NCBI GenBank assembly: GCA_016222905.1
Contig: JACRPZ010000078.1
Location: 1-36,556, forward strand
Origin: Nitrospirota bacterium
GTDB taxonomy: Bacteria; Nitrospirota; Thermodesulfovibrionia; UBA6902
Length of the DNA: 36,556 nucleotides
Reading direction: 5' to 3'
Both the position numbers and the translations under genes were made by a program. Shown piece after piece: positions 8,895 through 16,549 of the stretch. Position 1 is the first letter of the stretch. Every line of letters starts with the position of its first letter. Below the pieces are notes generated by a model. That model saw nothing but the letters and a program-made list of their open reading frames with translations. It made no database searches and was not told where the DNA came from.

Positions 8895-9362
8895 TCAGAA
8901 TATCTCAGCGAACCTCTCCACAGCCTTTCGAAGCCGTATAGATAAAACCCTGTTCAAACCCTGTAACACTTTTATTCCTACATAAGGATATTTCTGAACA
9001 AAATCATCAAATGCGCCTCTCCTCAGGATAAGCAGGTCAGAATCTTCCGTTACAAAGACAGTTGCCGACCTGGGCCGTTCATCAAAAAAATTGAGTTCTC
9101 CTACGAAAGAACCCTTTGTCAGCAGGGCAAGCACTACTTGCCGTCCTTTAAACTCGGTTTGTTTTCTTACCTCCAGCTTGCCACAGACAATAAAACCCAA
9201 AAAGTTTCCGGAGTCACCTTCTTTAAATACTATTGAGCCGGCAGGAAAGTGAAGCAATTCAAAGGAAGGGGCTAACTGATTCAGTTCCTCATCAGAAAGT
9301 GAATAAAGTATATTTAAGGCTTCCCTTTGTTCGTAAATTATTTTTTTTATGTCATTTTCCAT
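8895..9362 (-). CDS. Cyclic-nucleotide-binding-domain protein without DNA-binding domain
   Basis: A 155-residue protein consisting essentially of one cNMP-binding beta-barrel domain (about residues 15-135). It has FPAGSIVFKEGDSGNFLGFI and the phosphate-binding-cassette region GSFVGELNFFDERPRSATVF, where the Glu-Leu and Arg-Ser-Ala pattern is typical. There is no C-terminal helix-turn-helix, so it is not a Crp/Fnr transcription factor. It follows mlaD by about 56 bases on the same strand, so it may modulate the MlaEFD transporter in response to a nucleotide; that role is inference from position. Confidence 0.85.
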   Translation of the reverse strand: MENDIKKIIYEQREALNILYSLSDEELNQLAPSFELLHFPAGSIVFKEGDSGNFLGFIVCGKLEVRKQTEFKGRQVVLALLTKGSFVGELNFFDERPRSATVFVTEDSDLLILRRGAFDDFVQKYPYVGIKVLQGLNRVLSIRLRKAVERFAEIF

Positions 9363-9418
9363 AAAAAGCTCCTGATAGCAGCGATTATCAGGCTATATTT
9401 CAGGTAATAACTCTTCTT

Positions 9419-9859
9419 TTATTCTTTATTGAAAATGTACTTGCTTACTAACTCTTCCAGTTCCACTGATGATTCTGTTTCAGATATTTCACCGCCGGAT
9501 ACGATATATTGTTCGGAGCCGCCCGGCTGAATCTTAACATATTTGTCACCGACTATCCCCTTTGTCCTGATAGAAGCCATCGCATCATCCTGGAGTTTTA
9601 CGTCAGGGTTGATCATCATTTCCACAAATGCCTCATAATTATTCAAATGAATTCTGCTTACCTCGCCCACTTCCACCCCCGCTATTTCTACGAGTGCCCC
9701 TTCCTTGAGTCCTGAGATGTTTGCAAAGCGCGCCGTTACCGGATACTGTTTTGAGCTGAAAAGTTTTACATCACCTAATTTAACAGAGAGATAGGCTAAA
9801 CAGAGAAGACCGAAAATGAGCAATATCCCCACACCCGTTTCAATATTAATTTTTTTCAT
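9419..9859 (-). CDS. mlaD: MlaD-type MCE-domain substrate-binding protein
   Basis: Periplasmic, inner-membrane-anchored component of an MCE lipid transporter. An N-terminal membrane helix lies at about residues 8-27, followed by one MCE domain (about 38-118). ARFANISGLKEGALVEIAGV and EVGEV form the conserved MCE core. DDAMASIRTKGIVGDKYVKI holds the conserved GIxGxKY-like strand. The length of 146 matches single-MCE MlaD proteins. It starts 2 bases after the mlaF stop, so it is co-transcribed and probably translationally coupled. Partner MlaE and MlaF are encoded immediately upstream. Confidence 0.94.
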   Translation of the reverse strand: MKKINIETGVGILLIFGLLCLAYLSVKLGDVKLFSSKQYPVTARFANISGLKEGALVEIAGVEVGEVSRIHLNNYEAFVEMMINPDVKLQDDAMASIRTKGIVGDKYVKIQPGGSEQYIVSGGEISETESSVELEELVSKYIFNKE

Positions 9860-9861
9860 AG

Positions 9862-10638
9862 CTATTCACCCTCCATTTTTTCACTGATAAATAATGATCC
9901 CATAGTTGTTTTCACATAATCTTTGATTACCGGATTTTCCGACATCTGGAATTCTTCCGGGGTCACACAATCCTGAATAGTTCCTTTATGAAGGAGCGCA
10001 ACATAATCAGCCAACTTGAATATCTTAGGAGCATCATGGCTTACAATAACGGATGTGTAACCTATTTGTGATTGACTCCTGAAAAACACACGGTATATTT
10101 CATTGCTCTTGGCCGGATCAAGTCCGGTTGTCGGCTCGTCAAAAAAAACTATTTTAGGATCTAACACGAGTGCGCGCGCAAGGCCAACCCTTTTCTTCAT
10201 TCCGCCGCTTAACTGAGCCGGGTACTTATCGTCACTGCCCTCAACATCCATCATGGCAAGTTTCTCATTCACTATCTCCCGGATCTTCTTTTCAGGAAGG
10301 CCTGTCCGCTCTCTAAGCGGAAAGGCAACATTATCGAATACCGTCATTGAATCAAAAAGCGCCACATTCTGAAATAGTACGCCAAAACTTGTCCTTACGT
10401 TTCTCAACTCTTTCCTGCTGATTTTGTTAATATCCGCCCCGTCTACTATAATTTCTCCGCTGTCGGGCTTTGCAAGCCCCAAAATAAGTTTGATGATCAC
10501 GCTCTTCCCCTGCCCGCTCTCTCCGACAATGACTGTTGTCTTGCCCGTTTCTATGGAGAGATTGACCCCATTGAGAACCTGCTGTGGACCAAATGATTTT
10601 TTTACATCAATGAGCCGTATAGCGTATTCTTTGTTCAT
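9862..10638 (-). CDS. mlaF: MlaF-type ABC transporter ATPase
   Basis: Cytoplasmic ATPase of the MCE-type lipid transporter. Walker A GESGQGKS at residues 39-46, signature LSGGMKKRVGLARAL, Walker B KIVFFDEPTTGLDP, and the switch His in VIVSHD are all intact. The Gln in Walker A (SGQGKS) is typical of the MlaF/Ttg2A subfamily. Length 258 is normal. Its ATG overlaps the mlaE stop as ATGA, and the stop is 2 bases before mlaD. Confidence 0.95.
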   Translation of the reverse strand: MNKEYAIRLIDVKKSFGPQQVLNGVNLSIETGKTTVIVGESGQGKSVIIKLILGLAKPDSGEIIVDGADINKISRKELRNVRTSFGVLFQNVALFDSMTVFDNVAFPLRERTGLPEKKIREIVNEKLAMMDVEGSDDKYPAQLSGGMKKRVGLARALVLDPKIVFFDEPTTGLDPAKSNEIYRVFFRSQSQIGYTSVIVSHDAPKIFKLADYVALLHKGTIQDCVTPEEFQMSENPVIKDYVKTTMGSLFISEKMEGE

Positions 10639-11423
10639 AAAAGTACCGATGTTAAAAAATAATCAAAAAGCAATATTGCTATTGAAGACATAACTACCGC
10701 ATTCGTTGTTACCCTGCTGACTCCCTCGGCGCCAAATCCTCCGTTTCGTTCCAGGTGCATAAAATAACCTTTTGCTGCGCAAATCCATATAATAAGCACG
10801 CCAAAACATAAGGACTTTACAATCCCCATATAAATATCATCAAAAGCAACATCCTTGTACATGCTCGTAAAATATGCGCCCTTGTTTGCTCCCAGCAAAC
10901 CCACACCTATGATGTAACCGCCGCCTATCCCGACAACATCAAAAATTGCGGTCAGCAGCGGAAGGGAAATTATTCCGGCAATGAATTTTGGAGAGACGAT
11001 ATATTTGATTGGGTCAATGGCCATACAGTCAAGGGCATCAATCTGTTCTGAATTGCGCATAATGCCTATTTCCGCGCAAACCGCAGAGCCTGCGCGCCCT
11101 GTTACCATAAGCGCCGTTAAAACAGGGCCTAATTCTCTGATGAGACCGAGGGCAACAGCAGACCCGAGAAGTCCCACAGCGCCAAATTTCCGCAGTGTAT
11201 TGTAACCCTGAAGTCCAAGCACCATACCTGTAAAAGTGCCAGTGAAAATAATAACGAAGATTGAGAGCGTCCCGATTACATATATCTGCTTAATAATCTG
11301 TGAAATTTTGTGGGGAGGTTTGAATATAGCGATAAGAGAGGAGAAAAGAAATATTCCCATTCTTCCGGCCTGATTCAAATAATATAAAAAATCTTCTCCG
11401 ATTTTTTCGAAAAACCTGAGCAT
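10635..11423 (-). CDS. mlaE: MlaE-type ABC transporter permease
   Basis: Inner-membrane permease of the Mla/MCE system. 262 residues with about five to six hydrophobic segments. It carries the family core GLIRELGPVLTALMVTGRAG, SAVCAEIGIMRNSEQIDALD and LERNGGFGAEGVSRVTTNAV. It is the first gene of mlaE-mlaF-mlaD-cNMP on the minus strand. A small STAS protein (MlaB) is not found next to it. An imperfect palindrome at 11452-11471 lies in its upstream region; a TATAAT on the minus strand at 11491-11496 might be its -10 box. Confidence 0.95.
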   Translation of the reverse strand: MLRFFEKIGEDFLYYLNQAGRMGIFLFSSLIAIFKPPHKISQIIKQIYVIGTLSIFVIIFTGTFTGMVLGLQGYNTLRKFGAVGLLGSAVALGLIRELGPVLTALMVTGRAGSAVCAEIGIMRNSEQIDALDCMAIDPIKYIVSPKFIAGIISLPLLTAIFDVVGIGGGYIIGVGLLGANKGAYFTSMYKDVAFDDIYMGIVKSLCFGVLIIWICAAKGYFMHLERNGGFGAEGVSRVTTNAVVMSSIAILLFDYFLTSVLL

Positions 11424-11451
11424 TTTATTTATCTAAAAGTTCCTAATTTTT

Positions 11452-11471
11452 CTCCGGACTAAAGTTCGGAG
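11452..11471. promoter_or_regulatory. Imperfect 20-bp palindrome upstream of mlaE
   Basis: CTCCG and CGGAG flank an inner ACT-AA-AGT, so almost the whole 20 bases are dyad-symmetric with only two internal bases unpaired. It sits about 30 bases before the mlaE ATG and just downstream of a minus-strand TATAAT (11491-11496). It could be an operator or a leader hairpin. No T-run follows on either strand, so I do not call it a terminator. Confidence 0.35.
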
Positions 11472-11625
11472 TTTCATGATTTCGGCGAGAATTATAAAGT
11501 TTATTTTTTGATCTCTGGAATACGTTAATTTTAGAACAAGTTTGAATAATTCAGCAATAGAAAAATAATTCAGTAGAAGGTTAAAAAAGGGGGTGGAATC
11601 CTAAAATAACTTGCACATCGGTTAT

Positions 11626-14286
11626 TTACTGCAATACAAAATCACTGATCGTTACAGTGCCGCTGATAATGTTAAGATTCCCGTTCAGTATTGTCTTTCC
11701 GGTAACCGCCGTGTAAGCATTGTTATAACCACCCTGAAGAGTAACAGACTTGTCTAAATTAATAATTAAATTTTCAGTAAAGTTCGTCGTCTGGCTCTCG
11801 ATAGTGTCGCCATTATCTGAAGCAATGTAAGCAGACTGTAGGGTAGAATAATATGTCGTACCTGTTCCTGTAGCTCTTATTTTAGGGTAAATATTCGGGT
11901 CATCGTCGTTTATATCGCCTGATGTGGCTGTCAGCTCTGATGATACTTTGTATCCCGCAGGTCTTGTGCATGAGATTGCGATGGTTATGCCGTCTGAGAA
12001 GCCGTCTCCATCTGCATCTTTATACCATGTCTGGCCAGGATGCTCATTTATATCATTGTCATTGCAGTCGCCTGATGTGGCTATTAATTCTGATGCAACT
12101 TTATCACCGGTAGGTCTTAAGCATTGCACAATAAAATCGCCGCTTGAATACAGATCATTGTCTGTGTCTTTATACCAAGTCTGATTTGGATGTTCTAAAG
12201 GATCATTGTCATCACAATCGCCCTGTTGTATTGAATAGCCATCACCGTCAGCGTCATCGTCAAGAGACGCGTTTGTTGCATATTTAAGGTCTTTTTTTGA
12301 AGAATCGTAATAACTGATATGGACGTTGTTGTTTAGATCTACGGCTAAGGACATTGAACCAGCATAACCAGCGTATCCAGTCGAATCAATTATAGACGTA
12401 GCCCATAATCCTGAAACATTAGTGGCATATTTAATGTCGTTATTCGTAAAGTCATAATAATTGATATGAACCTTGTTGTTTGAATCGATGGCTATATAGG
12501 GATATCGTCCGACTGACCCTGCAGAATCAATCGTAGACGACACCCATGAGCCAGATGTGTTGGTAGCATATTTGAGATCGGCTGTACTGTTATTATAGTA
12601 ACTGATATGCGCCTTGTTGTTTGAATCAATTGCTATGGAATCATACATTTCTCCCAACGAATCTATAGAGGTAGCGACCCATAAGCCTGAAACATTCGTT
12701 GCATATTTTATGATGCTGCTATAATCATAACTAATATATATCTTGTCATTTGAGTCAACTGCTATAGATGTATAACCGGAATTTTGATCCGCATATATTG
12801 AATAATCTATTAAAGAAGCAACCCATGAGCTTGAGGCGTTTGTTGCATATTTAAGGCCATACTCATTATAGCCAATGTAACTAATATGAACCTTGTTATT
12901 TGAATCTACTGCTATAGCAGGATATGACCCTGTATCTATTGATGTTATCACCCATGTACCTGAGGCATTAGTGGCGTATTTTATGTAATATGGAAAGATA
13001 TAATAAGCAATATGTATCTTATTATTTGAATCTATAGCAATAGATGGATTTCGTACAGTTCCTGTTGAATCTATTGAGCTTGTTACCCATGAACCTGAGG
13101 CATTATTGATATATTTCAGGCCGTTCCCGACATAACCAATGTGCACTTTATTATTTGAATCGATGCCTACAGATGAGTAGGTTCCCGCATTTTCTGATGA
13201 ATCAACAGTTGATTTAATCCATGAGCCAGATGTGTTGGTAGCATATTTGAGATCGGCTGTACTGTAGTAACTTATATGTACTTTGTCGTTTGAGTCAAGG
13301 GCTATTGAGGTATAATATCCCGAATCAATTACAGAAGTAACCCATGAGCCTGAGGCATTTGTGGCGTATCTAAGATGAAATATGGGCTTGCCACCGGAGG
13401 TGGCATAAGATGAATAACTAACATGCACCTTATTGTTTGAATCTATGGCGATAGAAGTATATTCCCCTGTAGTTCCTGATGAATCCACTGTACAAACGTC
13501 CCAAGAGCCTGAGACATTTGTAGCATATGTCAAATAAGCGCTTGTGCCATAATAACTGATATGGGCTTTGTTGCTGGAGTCTATTGCTATGGAAGTGTAT
13601 TTCCCAAAAGCACTCCCCCTTGGATCCACTGCGGATATAACCCATGAACCTGAAGTATTAGTTGCATAGTAAAGACCGCTACCAGTATGATAGCTGATAT
13701 GCACCTTATCGTTTGAATCGAGGGCTATTGACGTATAATCTCCTGCTGAATCTACTGTGGACGTCATCCAAGAGCCCGAAGCATTAGTTGCATACTTAAG
13801 ACCGATGCCGCTGTAACTAATATGTATTTTATTGTTTGAATCTATTGCAATAGAAGTAAAAGTCCCTACATCCCCTGCTGAATCAATTGTAGAAGTAACC
13901 CAGGAACCTGAGGCATTGGTTGCATATTTCAAGTCAGCATTGTTGTTATCACGATAACTTATGTGCACCTTGCTGTTTGAGTCTATGGCAATAGAAGGAA
14001 AATAACCTACATCTGCGGAATCATCTACTGTTTCATACTGCCACTGTACTCCGTCAAAATATGTGTGATATAAATTATCGCCGCCGTATGCAATATGGGG
14101 CTGGTTTGTGACCTTTTCAATAGCTATAGACCTCTGGTAGAAGTTGATAAAATATACGGGTGCGTCAATGTCTTCTATAATCCAATCGGCAGAAGCAGTT
14201 TCGGGCATGCATATTAGTAAAAACAGTGGTAATAAAAGCAGGTAAAATCTTTTGGATCCGGTCTTCCTAAAGATTCCCTCTTTCAT
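11626..14286 (-). CDS. Large secreted repeat protein: 14 propeller-like repeats plus MopE-type metal-binding motifs
   Basis: 886 residues. It has an N-terminal signal peptide (hydrophobic YLLLLPLFLLICM, cleavage near ASA-DW at about residue 33). About 14 tandem repeats of 40-48 residues follow, with the pattern SIAIDSNNKVHISYY, then LKYATNASGSW, then a TS-IDS tail (about residues 50-680). The spacing and Trp/Tyr positions suggest beta-propeller-like blades; that is inference. The C-terminal part has three Asp-rich motifs: GDCDDNDPLEHP, GDCNDNDINEHP and GDINDDDPNIYP. They are spaced by QTWYKD-D-D segments and resemble MopE/thrombospondin-3-like calcium or metal-binding modules. About 75 beta-strand-rich residues follow. 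AAGGGGGC precedes the ATG. A cell-surface or secreted role is likely; the ligand is unknown. Confidence 0.85.
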   Translation of the reverse strand: MKEGIFRKTGSKRFYLLLLPLFLLICMPETASADWIIEDIDAPVYFINFYQRSIAIEKVTNQPHIAYGGDNLYHTYFDGVQWQYETVDDSADVGYFPSIAIDSNSKVHISYRDNNNADLKYATNASGSWVTSTIDSAGDVGTFTSIAIDSNNKIHISYSGIGLKYATNASGSWMTSTVDSAGDYTSIALDSNDKVHISYHTGSGLYYATNTSGSWVISAVDPRGSAFGKYTSIAIDSSNKAHISYYGTSAYLTYATNVSGSWDVCTVDSSGTTGEYTSIAIDSNNKVHVSYSSYATSGGKPIFHLRYATNASGSWVTSVIDSGYYTSIALDSNDKVHISYYSTADLKYATNTSGSWIKSTVDSSENAGTYSSVGIDSNNKVHIGYVGNGLKYINNASGSWVTSSIDSTGTVRNPSIAIDSNNKIHIAYYIFPYYIKYATNASGTWVITSIDTGSYPAIAVDSNNKVHISYIGYNEYGLKYATNASSSWVASLIDYSIYADQNSGYTSIAVDSNDKIYISYDYSSIIKYATNVSGLWVATSIDSLGEMYDSIAIDSNNKAHISYYNNSTADLKYATNTSGSWVSSTIDSAGSVGRYPYIAIDSNNKVHINYYDFTNNDIKYATNVSGLWATSIIDSTGYAGYAGSMSLAVDLNNNVHISYYDSSKKDLKYATNASLDDDADGDGYSIQQGDCDDNDPLEHPNQTWYKDTDNDLYSSGDFIVQCLRPTGDKVASELIATSGDCNDNDINEHPGQTWYKDADGDGFSDGITIAISCTRPAGYKVSSELTATSGDINDDDPNIYPKIRATGTGTTYYSTLQSAYIASDNGDTIESQTTNFTENLIINLDKSVTLQGGYNNAYTAVTGKTILNGNLNIISGTVTISDFVLQ
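12280..14020 (-). repeat. Coding tandem repeats of about 120-145 bp inside the 886-residue protein
   Basis: The DNA repeats the same two blocks through this region. One reads (plus strand) as variants of CTTGTTGTTTGAATC...GC(T/A)AT, encoding the DSNNK core. The other is variants of CATGAGCC(T/A)GA, encoding the SGSW core. Copies have diverged by many synonymous and some non-synonymous changes, so the array is old rather than freshly amplified. Two adjacent stretches near 12554-12590 and 13225-13262 are almost identical, which points to a more recent internal duplication or conversion. Such DNA is prone to assembly collapse. Confidence 0.8.
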
Positions 14287-14354
14287 AAATGCCCCCTTAA
14301 TATAAATGTAGGTCAGTTCTTTGTCTAAGGCTGCGTTTTAATATTTTATTATGA

Positions 14355-14388
14355 AATAAAGAACCCTTCAGCTTGGGTGTTCTTTATT
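14355..14388 (-). terminator. Hairpin terminator after the fibre-like gene
   Basis: AATAAAGAA (14355-14363) pairs with TTCTTTATT (14380-14388), with an inner CCC/GGG pairing, a two-base bulge and an 8-base loop. It begins 4 bases after the stop codon of the minus-strand gene at 14392-15153 and is followed by a T/A-rich run. That fits a rho-independent terminator, although the stem is AT-rich. Confidence 0.55.
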
Positions 14389-14391
14389 AGT

Positions 14392-15153
14392 TCATATTAC
14401 CACGCGCTCAATTGCGGCGTCCTTTTCCATCCCACTGTTGTCTTTACGTATTGTCTTTACGTATAAATAATCATCATCCCACGCAAAATCACCAACATTG
14501 CCGTTTGTGTCGCTTGTGCCGGTCGGTGTATATTGCGTCCTAAGTCTCAACTGATTGTACCCGGTTGAGCTGTTAACATCGAGCTTGGCTGAAGGAGTAT
14601 TTGTTCCAATGCCAAGCTTTTTATCAAAATAAAAAGCATCTTCATCTTCCATGTAACCCATAATGCCGTTGTTGCTTTGACCATCAAATAATATTTTTAA
14701 ATCCTTTTTGGTTTCCGGTATGGCATTATGTCCATTCTTAAATACCCAGAAATAATCATTAGAAGTCATTGTGCCTGTGTAATCTGCACAATTTATCCAT
14801 GTGGCCGCGTCCGTTATTCCTTCACAATACGCCCACGCGCCATCTCCATTGGTATCCCATCTAATTTCAGAAATGTTGCCGTCTCTTCCTACAATTAAAC
14901 TGTCAGAGTTAAGCGCCACGCTTCCGTAAGCGCTTCTCCATATGAGTCCTCTTGTGCCACTTCCGAGAAATAGCAGGCCTTCCCAGTCTGAGCGGGGCAC
15001 GCCTACACTGCCGTTAACATCTACTTTCTGTTGTGGGGTCTCTGTCCCAACGCCTATATTGCCATTCACAATCAGATCTCCGGCTTCCAACTGAAGGTTA
15101 ATGCCAAACAATAACAATACTATCATTGCCGATATTGCGAATATTTTTTTCAT
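14392..15153 (-). CDS. Secreted protein with fibre-stalk-like motifs
   Basis: 253 residues with a signal peptide (residues 1 to about 24, ending LEAG). It has two copies of a motif seen in phage tail-fibre and trimeric-stalk proteins: NGNIGVGTETPQQKVDVNGS (about 30-49) and LGIGTNTPSAKLDVNSSTGY near 185-205. Between them lies a Trp/Gly/Asp-rich region (WDTNGDGAWAYCEGITD) with two cysteines. The end (KDAAIERVVI) looks like a complete C-terminus. A strong GGGAGGG sits 6 bases before the ATG. It lies upstream of the 886-residue repeat protein on the same strand but is separated from it by a hairpin. I do not recognise a specific function; a surface or exported structural role is inferred. Confidence 0.75.
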   Translation of the reverse strand: MKKIFAISAMIVLLLFGINLQLEAGDLIVNGNIGVGTETPQQKVDVNGSVGVPRSDWEGLLFLGSGTRGLIWRSAYGSVALNSDSLIVGRDGNISEIRWDTNGDGAWAYCEGITDAATWINCADYTGTMTSNDYFWVFKNGHNAIPETKKDLKILFDGQSNNGIMGYMEDEDAFYFDKKLGIGTNTPSAKLDVNSSTGYNQLRLRTQYTPTGTSDTNGNVGDFAWDDDYLYVKTIRKDNSGMEKDAAIERVVI

Positions 15154-15180
15154 CTTTGCCCTCCCGTTTGATAAATTTAA

Positions 15181-15214
15181 AAGGGCGTCTTTTGAATTAA
15201 GAGAAGACGCCCTT
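15181..15214 (-). promoter_or_regulatory. Perfect 11-bp inverted repeat in the leader of the fibre-like gene
   Basis: AAGGGCGTCTT (15181-15191) and AAGACGCCCTT (15204-15214) are exact inverted copies with a 12-base loop. The element lies 27 bases upstream of the ATG of the minus-strand gene and just before its Shine-Dalgarno, so it would form a strong hairpin in the 5' leader. No T-run follows on the minus strand. It could stabilise the message, act as an operator or be an attenuator. Confidence 0.5.
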
Positions 15215-15414
15215 CGATTGTAATGTAAAAGTTCTTGTAAATTTTAAAAAGTGAGTGAGTAGTTTTTGAGCAAATGCCTTTGTTGGCTGTCATGATAATC
15301 TTTAGAAGCAACTTGACAATAATATCAGCATTAATCTGCACCATTGAAATCTATCATAAAGGTCATTTTGTATTATAGAATATCAGATAATCGGCCAATT
15401 TCAAGTTCAAAACA

Positions 15415-15436
15415 TTGGAATCATATATGATTCCAA
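15415..15436. promoter_or_regulatory. Perfect 22-bp palindrome, possible activator binding site
   Basis: The 22 bases are exactly dyad-symmetric; the left half-site is TTGGAATCATA. Its centre lies about 120 bases before the transcription start expected from the sigma-54-like element at 15519-15535. That is the usual distance for an enhancer-binding-protein site. Identity of the binding protein cannot be told. Confidence 0.5.
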
Positions 15437-15518
15437 ATTATGGTTCAGGAATTCTTCCCTGGGGTTACTGTTGTTATCTTTCAAAATTGTTTAACCCTCA
15501 AGAATAAATCTTTTACAC

Positions 15519-15535
15519 TTGGCATATTTTTTGCC
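15519..15535 (+). promoter_or_regulatory. Sigma-54 (-24/-12) promoter-like element before lptC
   Basis: TTGGCATATTTTTTGCC matches the sigma-54 consensus TTGGCACRNNNNTTGCW. The invariant GG (15521-15522) and GC (15533-15534) are at the exact 10-base spacing; only the C7 and W17 positions differ. The start site would be near 15546, about 16 bases before the GTG/ATG region of lptC. A weaker sigma-70-like pair (TTGCCG 15531, TATACT 15556) overlaps it with a 19-base spacer, so the region may have two promoters. Confidence 0.45.
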
Positions 15536-15561
15536 GTCAGCCTTTACAAGGCTAATATACT

Positions 15562-16095
15562 GTGATAAAATATTGCCAGATGAAAGCTAAATTCTTCTTC
15601 TTTTTTTCTCTGGTTCTGGCTCTTGGTGTGCTTGCCGTTCTGGGTCATAATGATGCTGAGGTTACTGTAAATCCCCTTTATAAAACCTCCTCAATGGACG
15701 GGCTGCATATAACCCATAAGGAAGGCAGCATAATTAAGTGGGAGCTTACTGCTGATGACGCAGTTTTACCAAGCGGGAATGAGCAGGTTATTGTTAAGTC
15801 GTTAAATCTGAAAATTTACAATGATCCGGTTATACATCTTACAGGAGGCAGCGGTATTTACAATATTGAGGAAGGAGATCTGGCAATCAACGGCATGGTA
15901 AAGGTAAATATTAAAGATCTGCAATTCACAACGGATTCTCTTGTATGGAGCGGTAAAGATGAAATTCTCTCTACAAGAGACAGCGTTAGATTCACGGGGA
16001 ATAAATTTCTTATTGAGGGGAAAGGCCTCTCTGCTAAAATAAAGGACCAGAAGATGAAGATTCTTGATAATGTCAAAGGCACTTTTTACCTTTAA
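15562..16095 (+). CDS. lptC: LptC, inner-membrane LPS transport protein
   Basis: Bitopic periplasmic protein that links LptB2FG to LptA in lipopolysaccharide export. It has an N-terminal membrane helix (about residues 8-28), then an OstA/LptC-like beta-jellyroll. The start may be GTG 15562, with AAGG 10 bases upstream, or ATG 15580; the two give 177 or 171 residues and I cannot decide firmly. Characteristic strands include VKSLNLKIYNDPVIHLTGGS, GSGIYNIEEGDLAINGMVKV and LQFTTDSLVW. It overlaps lptA by 26 bases. It is the first gene of lptC-lptA-lptB-rpoN-hpf-rapZ. Confidence 0.88.
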   Translation: MIKYCQMKAKFFFFFSLVLALGVLAVLGHNDAEVTVNPLYKTSSMDGLHITHKEGSIIKWELTADDAVLPSGNEQVIVKSLNLKIYNDPVIHLTGGSGIYNIEEGDLAINGMVKVNIKDLQFTTDSLVWSGKDEILSTRDSVRFTGNKFLIEGKGLSAKIKDQKMKILDNVKGTFYL

Positions 16096-16549
16096 GGCCG
16101 CTGCGGCGGTTTTGATAATTTGCCTCATTGCATCTGCTGCTGCTTTCTCTGAGGAGCCCGGGGTTAGAGAGATAGTTATAACCTCGAAATCATTAATTAC
16201 GGACAACAAGAACAGTACGGCCCTCTTTGAGGGATCTGTTGTTGCCATAGCCGATTCCGTAACAATTTATTCAGACAGCATGAAAGTATCTTACAGCAGC
16301 GCTGAGAGCAGAGTTGTAGAAATTCATGCCTCTGGAAATGTAAGGGCGCATAACAATGGAAAAGCTATATTCTCGAAGGAAGCAACGTACAGCGCCAATG
16401 AGGGGAAGATTACTTTTACCGGCTCTCCAAAGGTTGTTGACGGAGAAAACATAATAACAGGGGAAAAGATCGTTTATTTCATAAAGGACGACCGGGCTGT
16501 AGTGGAAGATAGCAGGGTGATCCTGAAGAACAGGAAAAAAGAGGAATAA
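16070..16549 (+). CDS. lptA: LptA, periplasmic LPS transport protein
   Basis: Periplasmic bridge component of LPS export. A signal peptide (about residues 1-22, AAAVLIICLIASAAAF) is followed by an OstA-like domain with repeated strands: ITSKSLITDNKNSTALFEGS, YSDSMKVSYSS, EIHASGNVRAHNNGKAIFSK and KITFTGSPKVV. ATG 16070 is used (159 residues); a TTG six bases earlier is less likely. It overlaps lptC upstream, and its TAA shares one base with the lptB ATG (TAATG). Confidence 0.9.
   Translation: MSKALFTFKAAAAVLIICLIASAAAFSEEPGVREIVITSKSLITDNKNSTALFEGSVVAIADSVTIYSDSMKVSYSSAESRVVEIHASGNVRAHNNGKAIFSKEATYSANEGKITFTGSPKVVDGENIITGEKIVYFIKDDRAVVEDSRVILKNRKKEE

Larger units (their letters stand above)
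15154..15561. other. Divergent 408-bp intergenic region
   Basis: Lies between the minus-strand fibre-like gene and the plus-strand lpt-rpoN operon and holds no convincing gene. From left to right it holds the inverted repeat at 15181-15214, a minus-strand TATAAT at 15372-15377 without a well-spaced -35, the perfect palindrome at 15415-15436 and the sigma-54-like element at 15519-15535. Composition is AT-rich. I looked for the GEMM (cyclic-di-GMP) riboswitch on the minus strand and did not find it. Confidence 0.6.

Noticed and set aside
11452-11471. Terminator between the repeat protein and mlaE
   Set aside because: The dyad is not followed by a T-run on either strand.
12280-14020. CRISPR-like repeat array
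   Set aside because: The repeats are coding, diverged and 120-145 bp apart, and translate to a regular protein repeat; no constant direct repeat with unique spacers.
15215-15400. Cyclic-di-GMP (GEMM) riboswitch before the fibre-like gene
   Set aside because: Read on the minus strand, the conserved GEMM core is absent.
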